Assembly: GCF_003265705.1 (NCBI RefSeq)
Contig: NW_020312867.1
Coordinates: 10,763,228-10,827,227 of the forward strand
DNA: 64,000 bases
Origin: Callorhinus ursinus
Lineage: Eukaryota; Chordata; Mammalia; Carnivora; Otariidae
Reading direction: 5' to 3'
Every line of letters begins with the position of its first letter. Position 1 is the stretch's first letter. This document shows positions 21,079 through 31,130 of the stretch, piece by piece. A model generated the notes under the pieces. The model was not told the origin of the DNA and ran no database searches. It saw nothing but the letters and a program-made list of their open reading frames with translations. The position numbers and the translations under genes are program-made.

Positions 21079-21630
21079 TGCAGTAAAATAGCTTTTTCAC
21101 ATTAGTTGTAAACAGGAATGTCAACAGTGTGACCTCTTTTGCAACATTTTCACAATATGTGGGAAAAACTATAAAAGTTTTATATCTAATGATTTAGTCA
21201 TTCCATATCTGAGATTCTATTTCAAAGAGACAATTTGGTAAAAGTCTCTTGCATGAAAGGCTCATCATCTTTACAGGAGCAACAAACTGGAAACAAATTA
21301 AATGTTCAACAGAAAGGGAAAGACTGAATGAACTGCAGACCGTCTGAGGACAGATTACCATTAAGCCATAAAATCTTTATAAAGATTCTGTCAAAGTATG
21401 GGGAATGTTATATTGCATAAATATTATATAAGAGTAAAAGTCACGACATAACTTTACATGTGCACCATGATTTTGACTGTGTAAAAATACACAGGAATAA
21501 GACTGACAGAGAGGATGTAGACCAAAATATTTGCTGGGCGTGGATGATTATTTTTATTCATTTGACTGTTCTATCTTTTCGTATTTTCTATAATGAGTGG
21601 GTATTAGTTCCACAATGAAGTAATTAAGAT
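21079..21630 (+). repeat. Old L1/HAL1-like LINE, part 3 (3' end)
   Basis: 'AACAAACTGGAAACAAATTA' and the 3' terminal 'GTATTTTCTATAATGAGTGG' resemble L1ME/HAL1 3' ends. Confidence 0.7.
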
Positions 21631-22300
21631 CAGTAAGTGGTCCCTTTAGAAATGGAGGGCAAGAGCCCTGGATCTTGAGGTTGGTGTCATGGCCAAACCT
21701 TGAAAGAAATAGGAGATTATTTAGGGACAAGGCAGAAAGGAAGGGAGGAGGGGTGCAGGATTCTCGAGGGCTTGGCTGGTGGAAGTGAGGGTAGCATGAC
21801 AGTGAAGGGTGACTGCCTATTAAGGAGGGGAATTTGGCTTTGATCTGGGAGAGAGCTATGGCAACTGGTTAGCAAATTTGGGGATTTGGAATCACTAGAT
21901 ACAAACTCATGTAGATGTAAAATTTTTATAGCTTTTCCTACATATTGTGAAAATGTTGCAAAAGAGTTCACACTATTGACATTCCTGTTTGCAGTTTATG
22001 CAAAAGGCTGTCTTACTGCAAAGTTAGGTCTTAACATGCTTCACAAAATACATCTTTTTCAGAAAAAGGAGTGTAGTTGCAGTTGGTTGTCTACCCAATA
22101 TCCGCTCACTCTTCCATTCCCTGGCGGAACCCCAACATTATGCTGGTGGCCTGCCCCTACTCCCAGTCCATGTCAGTCAAGAGAGCACATCTCAGCCCCA
22201 GCTGGAGATGGGAAGGAGGTGGGATGGTTCTGACTGGTCTAAGCCACTGATGGAAAGTCCATCCTACCTTTCTCAATACATATTTCCAGAAGCCAGATTT
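21631..22300. other. Unassigned, possibly decayed L2 at left
   Basis: No confident repeat. A plus frame at 21886-22233 has no known domain. Confidence 0.4.
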
Positions 22301-22374
22301 AAGCTCCTGCAATCACAGAACTTAGAGTAATGCCCTACACTCAAGAGATGCTCAATAAATGTTGATGAATGAAA
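22301..22374 (+). repeat. L2 3' terminus
   Basis: 'AGATGCTCAATAAATGTTGA' followed by TGAATGAAA is the typical L2 end. Confidence 0.55.
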
Positions 22375-22384
22375 CAATCAGCAC

Positions 22385-22690
22385 TTGGCATTCCCCTAGT
22401 AATTGTTCTTAGTCCAGGAATGGATACATGACCTAGCTCAGTCAAAGGGGGCTGAAGAGAAGGTCTTTTAAGGTTATATGAAGGGTTTTTTGTGTTTTCC
22501 ATGACTTTGAACAAAGAAGTGCATTGCCCCTGTTGCTTGCGGGCACCATTTTGCACCTTGAGAAGTTAGCCTGAGAACAAAGCCCCCAGAGAGGAAGGCA
22601 GAGCTGAGAGTATCTCTACAAAAAGGAACCAGAGCTTACTCTACATCTGAACTTCCAGTTATGTGAGTTCAAACTTTTTGTGTAGGACAC
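22385..22690 (+). repeat. Probable MLT1-like LTR fragment
   Basis: 'GATACATGACCTAGCTCAGT' and 'GGAAGGCAGAGCTGAGAGTA' followed by 'TGAACTTCCAGTTATGTGAG' recall older MLT1 LTRs. Confidence 0.45.
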
Positions 22691-23295
22691 TTTGTGTTGG
22701 CATTTATAATGTGGGGTACAACAAGGGTCCGAGGATTTTTGGTGGAAAGCTTTAAAATATTTAGAATGTCTAGAATACCAATTATTGAGGGCTTACCCTG
22801 GGTCAGGCACCCCACTAGAGTGATGCAAGTGGTTCATAACCAGGTACGGATTTGTATCCAGTGAAGGAATTAGCTGTTCACTAGATTGACAGGATGGGAC
22901 AGACAGTTGTCTTTTTGGTCTTAGAAAGGGTAAACGAGTGGCTGTGTTATTGGGGTAAATATATGGCAAACAGAAACCTACTTGGGTCAGGATGGGGTAC
23001 TTATGTTGCAATAGCAAACAACTCCACCAGCAAAGGCTTATTGATTGCTATGCTACTTGTCTATCGTGGTTTGGGGAGAGGGAGGGGCACTGCTCCTTGT
23101 AGCTGTCAGGGACCCAGGTTGTTGGAGTAGCCACAATCTTAAATGTTGCTGGTCTTTTGGAGGAGAAGAAAGATCTCTGGAGTGTTTCACGTAGGTAATG
23201 AAATGCTCCAACTCACAAGTGGTATGTGAAGCCAGCTATGTGGGCGTGTAAACTGTGTACAGGGCTCCAGGCTCAGAAGGGCTCCATGCTTGTAT
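22691..23295. other. Unassigned sequence
   Basis: A short stretch near 22785-22815 could be decayed L2 or MIR antisense. Otherwise nothing recognised. Confidence 0.4.
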
Positions 23296-23331
23296 TATTC
23301 ATTCATTCATTCATTCATTCATTCATTCATT
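23296..23331. repeat. (ATTC)n microsatellite
   Basis: About nine ATTC units directly abut the tail of an antisense SINE, so the repeat probably grew from that tail. Confidence 0.95.
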
Positions 23332-23478
23332 TGCTTATTTATGGGGGGGAGAGAGAGAGAGCAAGCACGTGAGAGGTGGTGGGAGGGGCAGAGGGAGATA
23401 GAGAGAATCTCAAGCAGACTCCGCACTGAGTGTGGAGCCTGATGTGGGGCTTGATTTCACAACCCTGAGATCAGGGGG
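23332..23478 (-). repeat. Older CAN SINE (antisense, truncated)
   Basis: 'AATCTCAAGCAGACTCCGCA' and 'GGCTTGATTTCACAACCCTG' match an older, more diverged CAN SINE type. The tRNA-like head beyond 'GAGATC' is missing. Confidence 0.8.
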
Positions 23479-23639
23479 CAGGACCGCGGGGAACTGGTTT
23501 CACGGCCACGTGAATGAGGCCCGTGGGACCAGCTGCGCTCTTGACTTGTTCACCTCAAGGTTGGGGCTTCTTTGGCTTTTACAAGGAGTCTCCTGTAAGA
23601 CAGAGGTCTGGTGAGGAGAAAAGGATCCTGTGCAGTGAG
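23479..23639. other. Unassigned sequence
   Basis: Nothing recognised. Confidence 0.35.
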
Positions 23640-24045
23640 CTTGACAAAATGTGCATTTCACCTGCACTGGATGCTGTTGGTATCCTGCCCAGATTCCCTT
23701 TACCAGGAAGCTCCATTGCTATGGAGCTGTTGTGTTGGCTGCTAAAGGCTCACAGGGGGCTCCTTCTCTCAAGAATTGCCCTCTGCTGAGTGGGAACTAC
23801 CTCCTCTTGGAGGTTATATGTCTCCTGCTGGGGAAGAGCAGTTTTCAGCCAGCACCTGACATGGTCCTAAAGACTGGCCCTCTTATCTCAAGGTCCGTCT
23901 GCTCGGTGGTGCCATTCATGCCCAGAGCTCCCCGCTAGACTCCAGCTGAGATCACATCCTTGCCTGGCTCTGTCCTCTGCTGTGTTTGCTTCTCTCATTC
24001 TCATTCTCCCGAGATCCCTCCTCCACTAGATTACGTGCACCCAAT
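23640..24045 (+). repeat. Unassigned LTR-like family (copy 6)
   Basis: 'GTGGTGCCATTCATGCCCAG' with 'CAGCTGAGATCACATCCTTG' aligns to 30190-30270 ('GTGGTGCCATTCATGCTCCA', 'CAGCTAAGACCACAGCC') in the same order. Confidence 0.5.
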
Positions 24046-24689
24046 CTCCATCTGAGATGCTGCTCCCAGGGAGCAGCCTCCTTGTGCGCTTGGAGAAGTG
24101 TTTGGTGAAGAAAGGACAAAGGCTCCCAGGCAGTGGGGGTGAGGGGTGGGGGTGGGGGTGGGGAAAGGAGGCACAGTTCTCTTTCTTCTTGGATGGAAAT
24201 AAGCTTCCCAAAGACTGGGGGGGGGGGCGGTGAAAATCACTGAAAGGGTCTCTGTGCAGGTCCCAGGGGACTGCAGAAAACCATTCAGGATTTGAGGGGC
24301 CAAGGTCAGCTCTGGAAGAAGACACGTGGGCTGGGGTCTGAGCTGGGACTATGTCCCAGTACAAGTCAGCGTGGTTTGGAAATACATCGAGTCGCAGGTC
24401 TTTGTTTTTATTCCCTTCTCTTTGTCCCCTTTCCCTTCTCTCTCTTCCCCAATTCACTCCTCACCTCTAGAACTTTCCATCCATTTTGGGTGAGGCAGGG
24501 GTTCCATGAAGGGACAAGTCACCGAGGGTATTCTTGCTTAGTGAAACTGCACTGGGCACTGACTTTGACCTGTGGCCTCTCACCCTGCCCCAGCTACATG
24601 AGGCACTAAGTACAGCTGTGCTTGCAGAAACCCCCCCTTGGACCAGAGGAGCTCTGCATGGCCCCAGTTCCCCGCGGTCCTGCCCACTC
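24046..24689. other. Unassigned sequence with G-rich tracts
   Basis: G-runs at 24134-24163 and a run of 11 G at 24217-24227. Frames on both strands here are low-complexity (Pro/His-rich) and not credible genes. Confidence 0.5.
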
Positions 24690-25540
24690 CTCGTTCTTAT
24701 CCCTCTTAGTCTAACTCTGGAATCTCCTGGTCCAGTCTTTTGGATTTCTGGAATTCTGGTCTCTCTTTACGGGGATCCTGATACCAGGCTTGTTGTGCCT
24801 CTCTTTCTTTTCTGCTTAAAAATCTTTCACTGGTGGAGCGCCTGGGTGGCTCCGTTGGTTAAGCGTCTGCCCTTGGCTCCGGTCATGATCCTGGAGTCCC
24901 TGGATCGAGCCCTGTGTCAGGCTCCCTGCTCGGTGGGGAGTCTGCTTCTCCCTCTGCCCTCCCCCCCCCGCTCCTTCTCTCTCCCTCTCTCACTCATGCT
25001 CTCTCTCAAATAAATAAAATCTTAAAAAAAAAAAAAAAAGAAAAAATCTTTCACTGTGTTCCATGTCCTCTAAGGTCTTCTCCATGGTTTGCAACACCTT
25101 GCTTGGTCTACATTTCCCCACCTCTGCAGCCAGTCCCTCCCCCACCCCACCCCATGCATTTCCTGCCTTGGCCCTGTGTATCACACAGTTCTGTTTCTCA
25201 AATGACTACTCATCCATCCATGCCCTTTCTTCTGCTGCTCCCTCCCCTTAGATCCCCCCTCTCCCTAATTGACCTTCTGAGAGTGATACAAGCTACTTTT
25301 CCTCTCTGAACTTTTTCTTGTCATCCTGGAGGCAACTGACCAGCCCCCAGCCTTGGGCCCCTTCTTGCCTATTTTCCCCACACCATTCTGTGCTGACTTT
25401 TAACTGGGAACAGCACCCTTGTATTGCCCTTCTAGGCCACAGAGTTGGACAGGACTGTGTCCATTACCTCTTTGGATCTCAGGTGCGTTGCACAGGGCCT
25501 GGCACAAGGCACCTGCGAGGGATAGAGTGCCCTGGACTCG
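24690..25540 (+). repeat. L2 LINE 3' region split by SINE
   Basis: 'TCTGCTTAAAAATCTTTCAC' matches the L2 'CTGCTTAAAATCCTTCAGTGGC' block and resumes after the SINE with 'TTCCATGTCCTCTAAGG'. The end 'TTGCACAGGGCCTGGCACAA' fits the L2 terminus. Confidence 0.6.
24818..25056 (+). repeat. CAN SINE (sense) with perfect TSD
   Basis: The body is 24833-25041. The 15-bp direct repeats AAAAATCTTTCACTG at 24818-24832 and 25042-25056 are identical. Head 'GCGCCTGGGTGGCTCCG', CT-rich middle, AAATAAATAAAATC tail. Confidence 0.97.
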
Positions 25541-25689
25541 CCGTCCACATCAACTTCCTTCTAGTGCCCTTTTTATACAGAGGGGCTGGAAAACCGAAGT
25601 CCACGTCTGCCAGACTCCCATGAAGGTAGGGTTCTGAACGAGATTGAAACAGAGGCCAAATTTCTGCTGCTTCCATTGGTTCTGCTGAC
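25541..25689. other. Unassigned sequence
   Basis: Nothing recognised. Confidence 0.35.
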
Positions 25690-26075
25690 CAGCAGGCTTT
25701 GGCCATTGAGACGCTGGGGTTTTCCACAGTGTATTCCAGTGGCTAGTCACTAATTTCATGGGTGTTGAGAGGCAGGGCTCAGGGCATCCATGTTTTGTTG
25801 GTGGAGGTCTAGAGAGCATACCCTTATTCTAGAACAAGCATTGCACGGGGAACTTGTGACCCCTGATTATCGGTGGGGTCTTGTGTTCCTATGTGTGCAG
25901 CCTGAGAAGCAGCTCCTCTACTGAGCTAGTTCAGCCATGTTGTTTTGAGTGTCACATTTCTTTCCATCCTCCCCAAAGTTTTCTAAGTACCTAGTTTCTT
26001 GCAATAAATCCACTTTTGCTTAATTCAGTTCAAGTAGTTTCCGTTCTCTGCAACTGCCCCCTGATTAATATAGTA
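25690..26075 (+). repeat. MLT1-type LTR
   Basis: The 3' end 'CTTGCAATAAATCCACTTTT' followed by 'GCTTAATTCAGTTCAAGTAG' and 'CCCTGATTAATATAG' is a typical MLT1 terminus with its polyadenylation signal. The 5' limit is approximate. Confidence 0.6.
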
Positions 26076-26109
26076 TGTTTGCAGAATATTGAGAGATCAA
26101 ATGGTTCTC

Positions 26110-26235
26110 ATCGAGTGAGTTCATTTCACTGATGAGGACAGTGAGGTGCAGAAAAAGAATCCAACAAGCCAATGGTACAGCCAGGCCTGGAACCGGGGCC
26201 CTTGTCCCCTAGTCTAGTGATATTTCTCTGCGCCA
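26110..26235 (-). repeat. MIR SINE (antisense)
   Basis: 'TTTCACTGATGAGGACAGTG' and 'GGTACAGCCAGGCCTGGAAC' are MIR read in reverse. Confidence 0.65.
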
Positions 26236-26239
26236 AAGT

Positions 26240-26375
26240 GACATTTCTACTTTCACTGCCTCACCCTTCCCTGCCTTGTACTTTAGAAAGAATCTTTTCC
26301 TTTAACAGGTGGGATCCCACCTTGCTCTAGAATCCTTGTCTTAGAGTTTGCCTCTGAGGGGATCCAAATAAGAGG
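26240..26375 (+). repeat. Possible unassigned LTR-like family remnant (copy 7)
   Basis: 'TAGAATCCTTGTCTTAGAGT' followed by 'TTGCCTCTGAGGGGATCC' resembles the family's terminal block. Only the last part is visible. Confidence 0.35.
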
Positions 26376-27588
26376 AATTCTTCCCTCAGTAAGATGGCAA
26401 GTCTCAGGAAAGACTACAGGCCCTGGAGAGGGTAGTTTGGGGACCAGACTGGCAAGAGATTTAGAGCCAGAAGGTCCTTGCCAGAGCCCACTATACTTGT
26501 CCCTGGAGGTGGCCCACAGGTGGACCCCAGGTTTCCTGAAGGTGCCATCCTTCCATGCTTCTGCCCACTGAGAGCCTTGCTTTCCACCCCAAGGTAGGCT
26601 CCAAAAAGTAGATTAGTTTTGGTAAGATCTCTAGTGTTAAATAAGATGCTCTTGTTTACATCCCATGAAAGAGGATAAATATCTGGTCCTTTGGTCAAAC
26701 TACAAATTCTTTAGAAAATGGAATAATTACCTTGAATCTACTGTTTTTGGTCTATCAACTTGTCAAACATAAGGTTTGCTTAAAAGAGTCCCACCTGCAT
26801 TCGGCCAGTCCTAAAAACCTCCTGAAAACGAGGCCCAGTGCCTATGATCTCTCTGGCTTCACAGAGCATTGATGTGTGGGGTGGGGGCCCCAGGGGACAC
26901 ACAGCCTGGACTTCCTTCAGCTCTCAGCCCCAGGCAATAAAAAAGAAAATCTCCAGAGAAATGATAAGGGGATTTAAAAATAAAAGACAGCAGAGCAGCC
27001 TGCAGCCTCCCACTTGCTGGCACCTCGTCCTCCCCACCCCTGGCTCTCAGCACATGGCAGGACCCAAGGCTCGGTCCCCAGGGCCCTGCCTCCTCAGTCA
27101 CCTTAGGCCCAAGGGCTCTGCCCCAAGGTCCAGCCTGGCCAAGAGTGGTCAGCAGAGCAGAGAGAATCGGAATGACCCACATACTCAGAGATAAGACCAC
27201 AGTTTGTTGATTTAGGGGCTTGGTTATTCTCTAAATAAACTTTCCTTCTTCAAAAATTTCTCTTTCAACTGGAGTTGAGTGTTTCCTTGTTACTTTCCCA
27301 GGGGAGAAGCTTGTGTTTTGCTTTTTGTAAATTTTTCTAGAAACCGTTCCCACACTCACACCCACCAGATACCAAGCCCCTCTGACCCTTCTTAGATCGA
27401 CCATGAAGGGTGGGTGCTTGGGCTGTGGTAGAAGTCACACATTCTTTTGGAGTCCCCTGGGGTTCAGTGGGGGTGAGGGAGGGAGGGGTTTCTAGATTCA
27501 TTCCCCTGTGACGAGTACACGAAACCTGAAAGGTTGAGGTTGGGCAATACTCTGGGGCCATGTAAGAACAGGCAACACAACTCTAAGA
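26376..27588. other. Unassigned, repeat-poor sequence
   Basis: About 1.2 kb without recognised repeats, GC-richer at 27000-27140. Two opposing frames (26838-27194 plus, 26859-27200 minus) occupy the same DNA and show no domain. A GATA-RUNX motif pair lies at 27189-27202. Confidence 0.45.
27189..27202. promoter_or_regulatory. Abutting GATA and RUNX motifs
   Basis: AGATAAG (27189-27195) is followed directly by ACCACAG (27196-27202), a composite arrangement of GATA and RUNX consensus sites. Motif evidence only. Confidence 0.25.
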
Positions 27589-27634
27589 GGGGCAGTTACC
27601 CTGTCTCCATTTTAAAGATGAGGAAACTGAGCCT

Positions 27635-27684
<50 letters not shown>

Positions 27685-27775
27685 TGACTCATCCAAGACT
27701 GTGGTACAACCAAGAGAGAAATGTCTACCCAGTCCAAGGACTCAGCCCCATGCTTCTCTGCCTCTCTGACTGACC
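27589..27775 (-). repeat. MIR SINE (antisense) with internal microsatellite
   Basis: 'CCATTTTAAAGATGAGGAAA' and 'CTGAGCCTCAG' are MIR in reverse. A (GT)n(GA)n tract at 27636-27684 expands its middle, and the MIR resumes with 'TGACTCATCCAAGACTGTGG'. Confidence 0.75.
27636..27684. repeat. (GT)n(GA)n compound microsatellite
   Basis: About 15 GT units followed by about 10 GA units. Confidence 0.95.
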
Positions 27776-27789
27776 ACGTAAGTTCGCTA

Positions 27790-28315
27790 TTGTGTCAGTT
27801 AGCTACTGCCACATAACAAACTGCCCCCAAACTGAGTGGATTAAAACAACCCCATGTACCTAGTTCATGATCTCTATGAGTTGCTAATTCTGGCAGGGCT
27901 CAGCTGGGCTGCTCTGTTGATCTGGCTTAGCTTACTTGTGAGTCTGCAGTCAGCTGAGGGTAGGTGGCCTAGCTCACGTGACTGGTGATTGGCTGGCCAT
28001 TGGCTGGTGTGACGATGGGATAACTGAACCTCATGGTCTCTCTTCCTCTAGAAGGCTGGCCCAGGCTTGCTTATAGGGTGGTTGCTGTAGTTTCCCTGAG
28101 AGCAGTAGGAGGAGCAATCCCACCTCATACCTCTTTTCAAGTCACTGCTCACAACACCTTGGTCTCATTAGTCAGAGCAAGTCACATGGCCAAACTCGGA
28201 TACCAGGACTGGAGGAAGACCTCACCTCTCGATGGGAGGAGCACACTTTGTAAGGGTGTAAGTACAGGGAGGGTAGAAACTTCCATTCATTTCTGCAACC
28301 GACCCTGGATACAAA
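27790..28315 (-). repeat. MLT1-type LTR (antisense)
   Basis: 'GTTAGCTACTGCCACATAAC', 'AAACTGAGTGGATTAAAACA', 'GGCAGGGCTCAGCTGGGCTG' and 'AGCAAGTCACATGGCC' follow a MaLR/MLT1 LTR in reverse, in full order. Confidence 0.75.
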
Positions 28316-28985
28316 CAGTGCAGTGGCCCACCGGGCCACCTGTGGGGAGGGAATAGAATCTGAGTGTGACCCCCAGTTCAGTGCCCAGGGTCCTATTACT
28401 GCCCTCTGCCGCTGATCAGGCAATGTTCTGGGTTAACCCATCTGCCCATTCACCTCCAGTCCCTGGCAGAGAGCAAAGACACTTGCGTGGTTGGGAGAGG
28501 GGACATGGGAGAGGTAAGTGTTGGTGTGTGGGAAAGGATGGAAGGAAAGGATCAGAGGCTAGGGCACTGCCCGGGGTCCAGCAGAGCAGCACTGTTGTGG
28601 GCTGGGTGTAAGTGGGAAATCAGGTTGAGAATGCTCCACAACTTATATTCTGCTGCAGACCCTTGTCCTGGGCCCCACTGTCAACGGGCCTTCCATCCCT
28701 CTTTGATTCCCTCTCAGCTAGTTCCCAGGACCCTCCAGTTGTGGAGGAGCCTGTTGATCCCACCTTTTAACTTATTTTTTTAAATCACTGAGCCATCACA
28801 TACTAAATATACTACCCCTCTCAAGGGCATTTGAAATATAACTAAACATGGAGGGGGCAGGCCTTACAAAAAGAGTGAAACTCTTTGGAATGTTGGGGAA
28901 TTACACAACATGGGTGGCCAGGGGGGCTGTAGGTAATTTGGGGCAAGTAGGTCGGGGTGGGTGGCATTCTATGAGACCTCCTGTA
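28316..28985. other. Unassigned sequence
   Basis: No repeat or exon recognised. Confidence 0.45.
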
Positions 28986-29581
28986 TTATCAGAAAGTTTT
29001 CTTTTTTTTAAATTTTATTTTATTATGTTATGTTAGTCACCACACAATACATCATTAATTTTTGATGTGGTGATTCGTTGTTTTTGTATAACACCCAGTG
29101 CTCCATGCAGTACGTGCCCTCCTTAATACCCATCACCGGGCTAACCCAGCCCCGCACCCCTCTCCCCTCTAAAATCCTCAGTTTGATTCCCAGAGTCCAT
29201 AGTCTCTCATGGTTCATCTCTCCCTCCAATTTCCGCCGCCCTTCATTTTTCCCTTCCTTCTCCTAATGTCCTCCATGATATTCCTTATGTTCCACAAATA
29301 AGTGAAACCATATGATAATTGACTTTCTCTGCTTGACTTATTTCACTTAGCGTAATCTCCTCCAGTCCCATCCATGTTGATGTAAAAGCTGGCTATTCAA
29401 CCTTTCTGATGGCTGAGTAATATTCCATTGTATATAGGGGCCACATCTTCTTTATCCATTCATCTGTTGAAGGGCATCTCGGCTCTTTCCACAGTTTGGC
29501 TATTGCGGACATCGCTGCTATGAGCGTTGGGGTGCATATGGCTCTTCTTTTCACTACATCTGTGTTTATCAGAAAGTTTTC
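28986..29581 (-). repeat. Young 5'-truncated carnivore L1 with perfect TSD
   Basis: The insert 29002-29565 is antisense L1 3' sequence ('GTGCTCCATGCAGTACGTGC', 'GTCCATAGTCTCTCATGGTT', 'GAGTAATATTCCATTGTATA'). It is flanked by identical 16-bp repeats TTATCAGAAAGTTTTC at 28986-29001 and 29566-29581. The unbroken TSD indicates a recent insertion. Confidence 0.97.
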
Positions 29582-29869
29582 ACTGTATTTCTTGGTATGC
29601 TAAAGTCTGGGTGAGTACGAGGTCCTAAAACAGGGTCTTCAATCCAGAAGCGTGTAGAACCTTGAATTCTGAACTTGAGAGTTGGAAGGAAACTTAGAGC
29701 ACAACCATGAGGCCCTACCCCTCTTATAGGGTGCTTTAGGCCAAGGGGGATGGGGTGGGAAAAGGACTTGGCAAAGGTACTGGAAGAGTATGTTTGCCAG
29801 TATTAGCAATACTGAACATTAACCCTATCGCACAGCCAATATTAGGATTCTCATCTTGTGACACCATGT
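29582..29869. other. Unassigned sequence
   Basis: Nothing recognised. Confidence 0.35.
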
Positions 29870-29965
29870 GACTGACATATATTGAGTGCCACGTGTGTGT
29901 AGGCACTGTTGTGCTCATATCAAGCATCTCACGAATTCCTACAACAACTCTGTAGTGGGTATTAC
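29870..29965 (-). repeat. MIR SINE (antisense), left part
   Basis: 'ATTGAGTGCCACGTGTGTGT' and 'CCTACAACAACTCTGTAGTG' are the 3' half of MIR in reverse. The other half lies at 30403-30500 beyond an inserted LTR. Confidence 0.75.
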
Positions 29966-30402
29966 TGGGGCTCAGGCCATAGGACCCACCCCCAGTAGCT
30001 GCTGGCATTGGCTACTGAGAGCTCATCCCTTGAATCTTCTCTGGGAGACTAATCTTGGCTGATGGGAGCTGCCCTGTGGAAGAAGCCTGGGAGAGTATGA
30101 CCACACCTGTGGGCATTCTTTGGTCAATGACTTACTGATTTGGGGGGATAGAATAGCTGGGCCTCCTTGCCTCTGGGAGGGGCAACTCTGTGGTGCCATT
30201 CATGCTCCAGAGCTCCACGTGGGGTCAGGCTGAAGCTAATTTCCAGCTAAGACCACAGCCCAGCTCAGCTCCCTCCCCTGCTCTCCCCTGTGTCCCTGAC
30301 TTCTCACACCTGAGAACTTCTCCCTCCACCCAGTAACCGGTATACACCTATATCCCTGTCTCAGGCTCTGCTTCTGGGAAACCTGACCCAAGATGAATCT
30401 TC
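29966..30402 (+). repeat. Unassigned LTR-like family (copy 8, complete by context)
   Basis: A 437-bp insertion splitting one MIR, so its limits are defined by host sequence rather than by alignment. It begins TGGGGCTCAGGCC, has 'GTGGTGCCATTCATGCTCCA' inside and ends with 'CTGTCTCAGGCTCTGCTTCT' plus 'GGGAAACCTGACCC'. Length and ends suit a solo LTR. No internal retroviral region is present. Confidence 0.6.
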
Positions 30403-30500
30403 CATAGCATTAGCTTGAAGTCACACAGCTTGTGAGCCAGGTGATCAGAACTGGACCCCAGATCTCCTGACATCCAAGTTTACTGCCCTCACCAGTTCAG
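30403..30500 (-). repeat. MIR SINE (antisense), right part
   Basis: 'TGAAGTCACACAGCTTGTGA' and 'GATCAGAACTGGACCCCAGA' complete the MIR begun at 29870. Confidence 0.7.
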
Positions 30501-30944
30501 CCCTGCCCCTTCACTCCAACTGTGGGTATGGGGCCTTAGTAATATTTCTAGTATCTGTTGCTCTGGGGCTCACCATATGGGAAACATTAAATGTCCACCT
30601 TCCTAGTGGGATCCTAGGTTCCTGCTAACCCTCCTGCCTCTCTGGAGGGCTCACAGGAGCAATGCCTCAGCACCTCCCCACCAGGTGGGAGTGTTCCCTA
30701 CAGAGTTGCTAGCAGGCCCTGTGACTGTAGGGATCCAGGAGGCTGGGGGGTGCGGGGGTGGTGGGTGGAGGGCCACGGGAGATCAGGTTCCTAGGTAGAG
30801 GGCATATGGGTCGGGGTCTGGCCTATTGATGTCTGCTCCCCCATGCAGCATCTATCCTGCCATCTTGGGTGTGAGCACAGCAGGAGAAGCTGCTTCTGAG
30901 TTCATGGCTTCTTAAGACCTCATGATGCTGGGTGGGCTGAACGC
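30501..30944. other. Unassigned sequence, G-rich at 30745-30775
   Basis: Nothing recognised apart from a short G-rich stretch. Confidence 0.4.
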
Positions 30945-31130
30945 TTCCTAGGCCGTATCCTATTTAATACTCAGACCATTTTGCAGATGAGGAACCAGGC
31001 TCCAAGAAGGAAGGTGCCTTGGCCAGGGTTGCCCAGAGGGCAAGTGGCTTTGCAGAGACTCACGTCCTGGGGCTCCTGTGTAGAGCATAGATGCCTTCCG
31101 CAGCAGTTTCTGCAAACCCAACTGTGAGCC
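30945..31130 (-). repeat. MIR SINE (antisense), diverged
   Basis: 'CATTTTGCAGATGAGGAACC' and 'CTTGGCCAGGGTTGCCCAGA' match MIR in reverse. Confidence 0.6.

Noticed and set aside
23296..23331. CRISPR-like repeat array
   Set aside because: A simple (ATTC)n microsatellite without spacers. The genome is mammalian.
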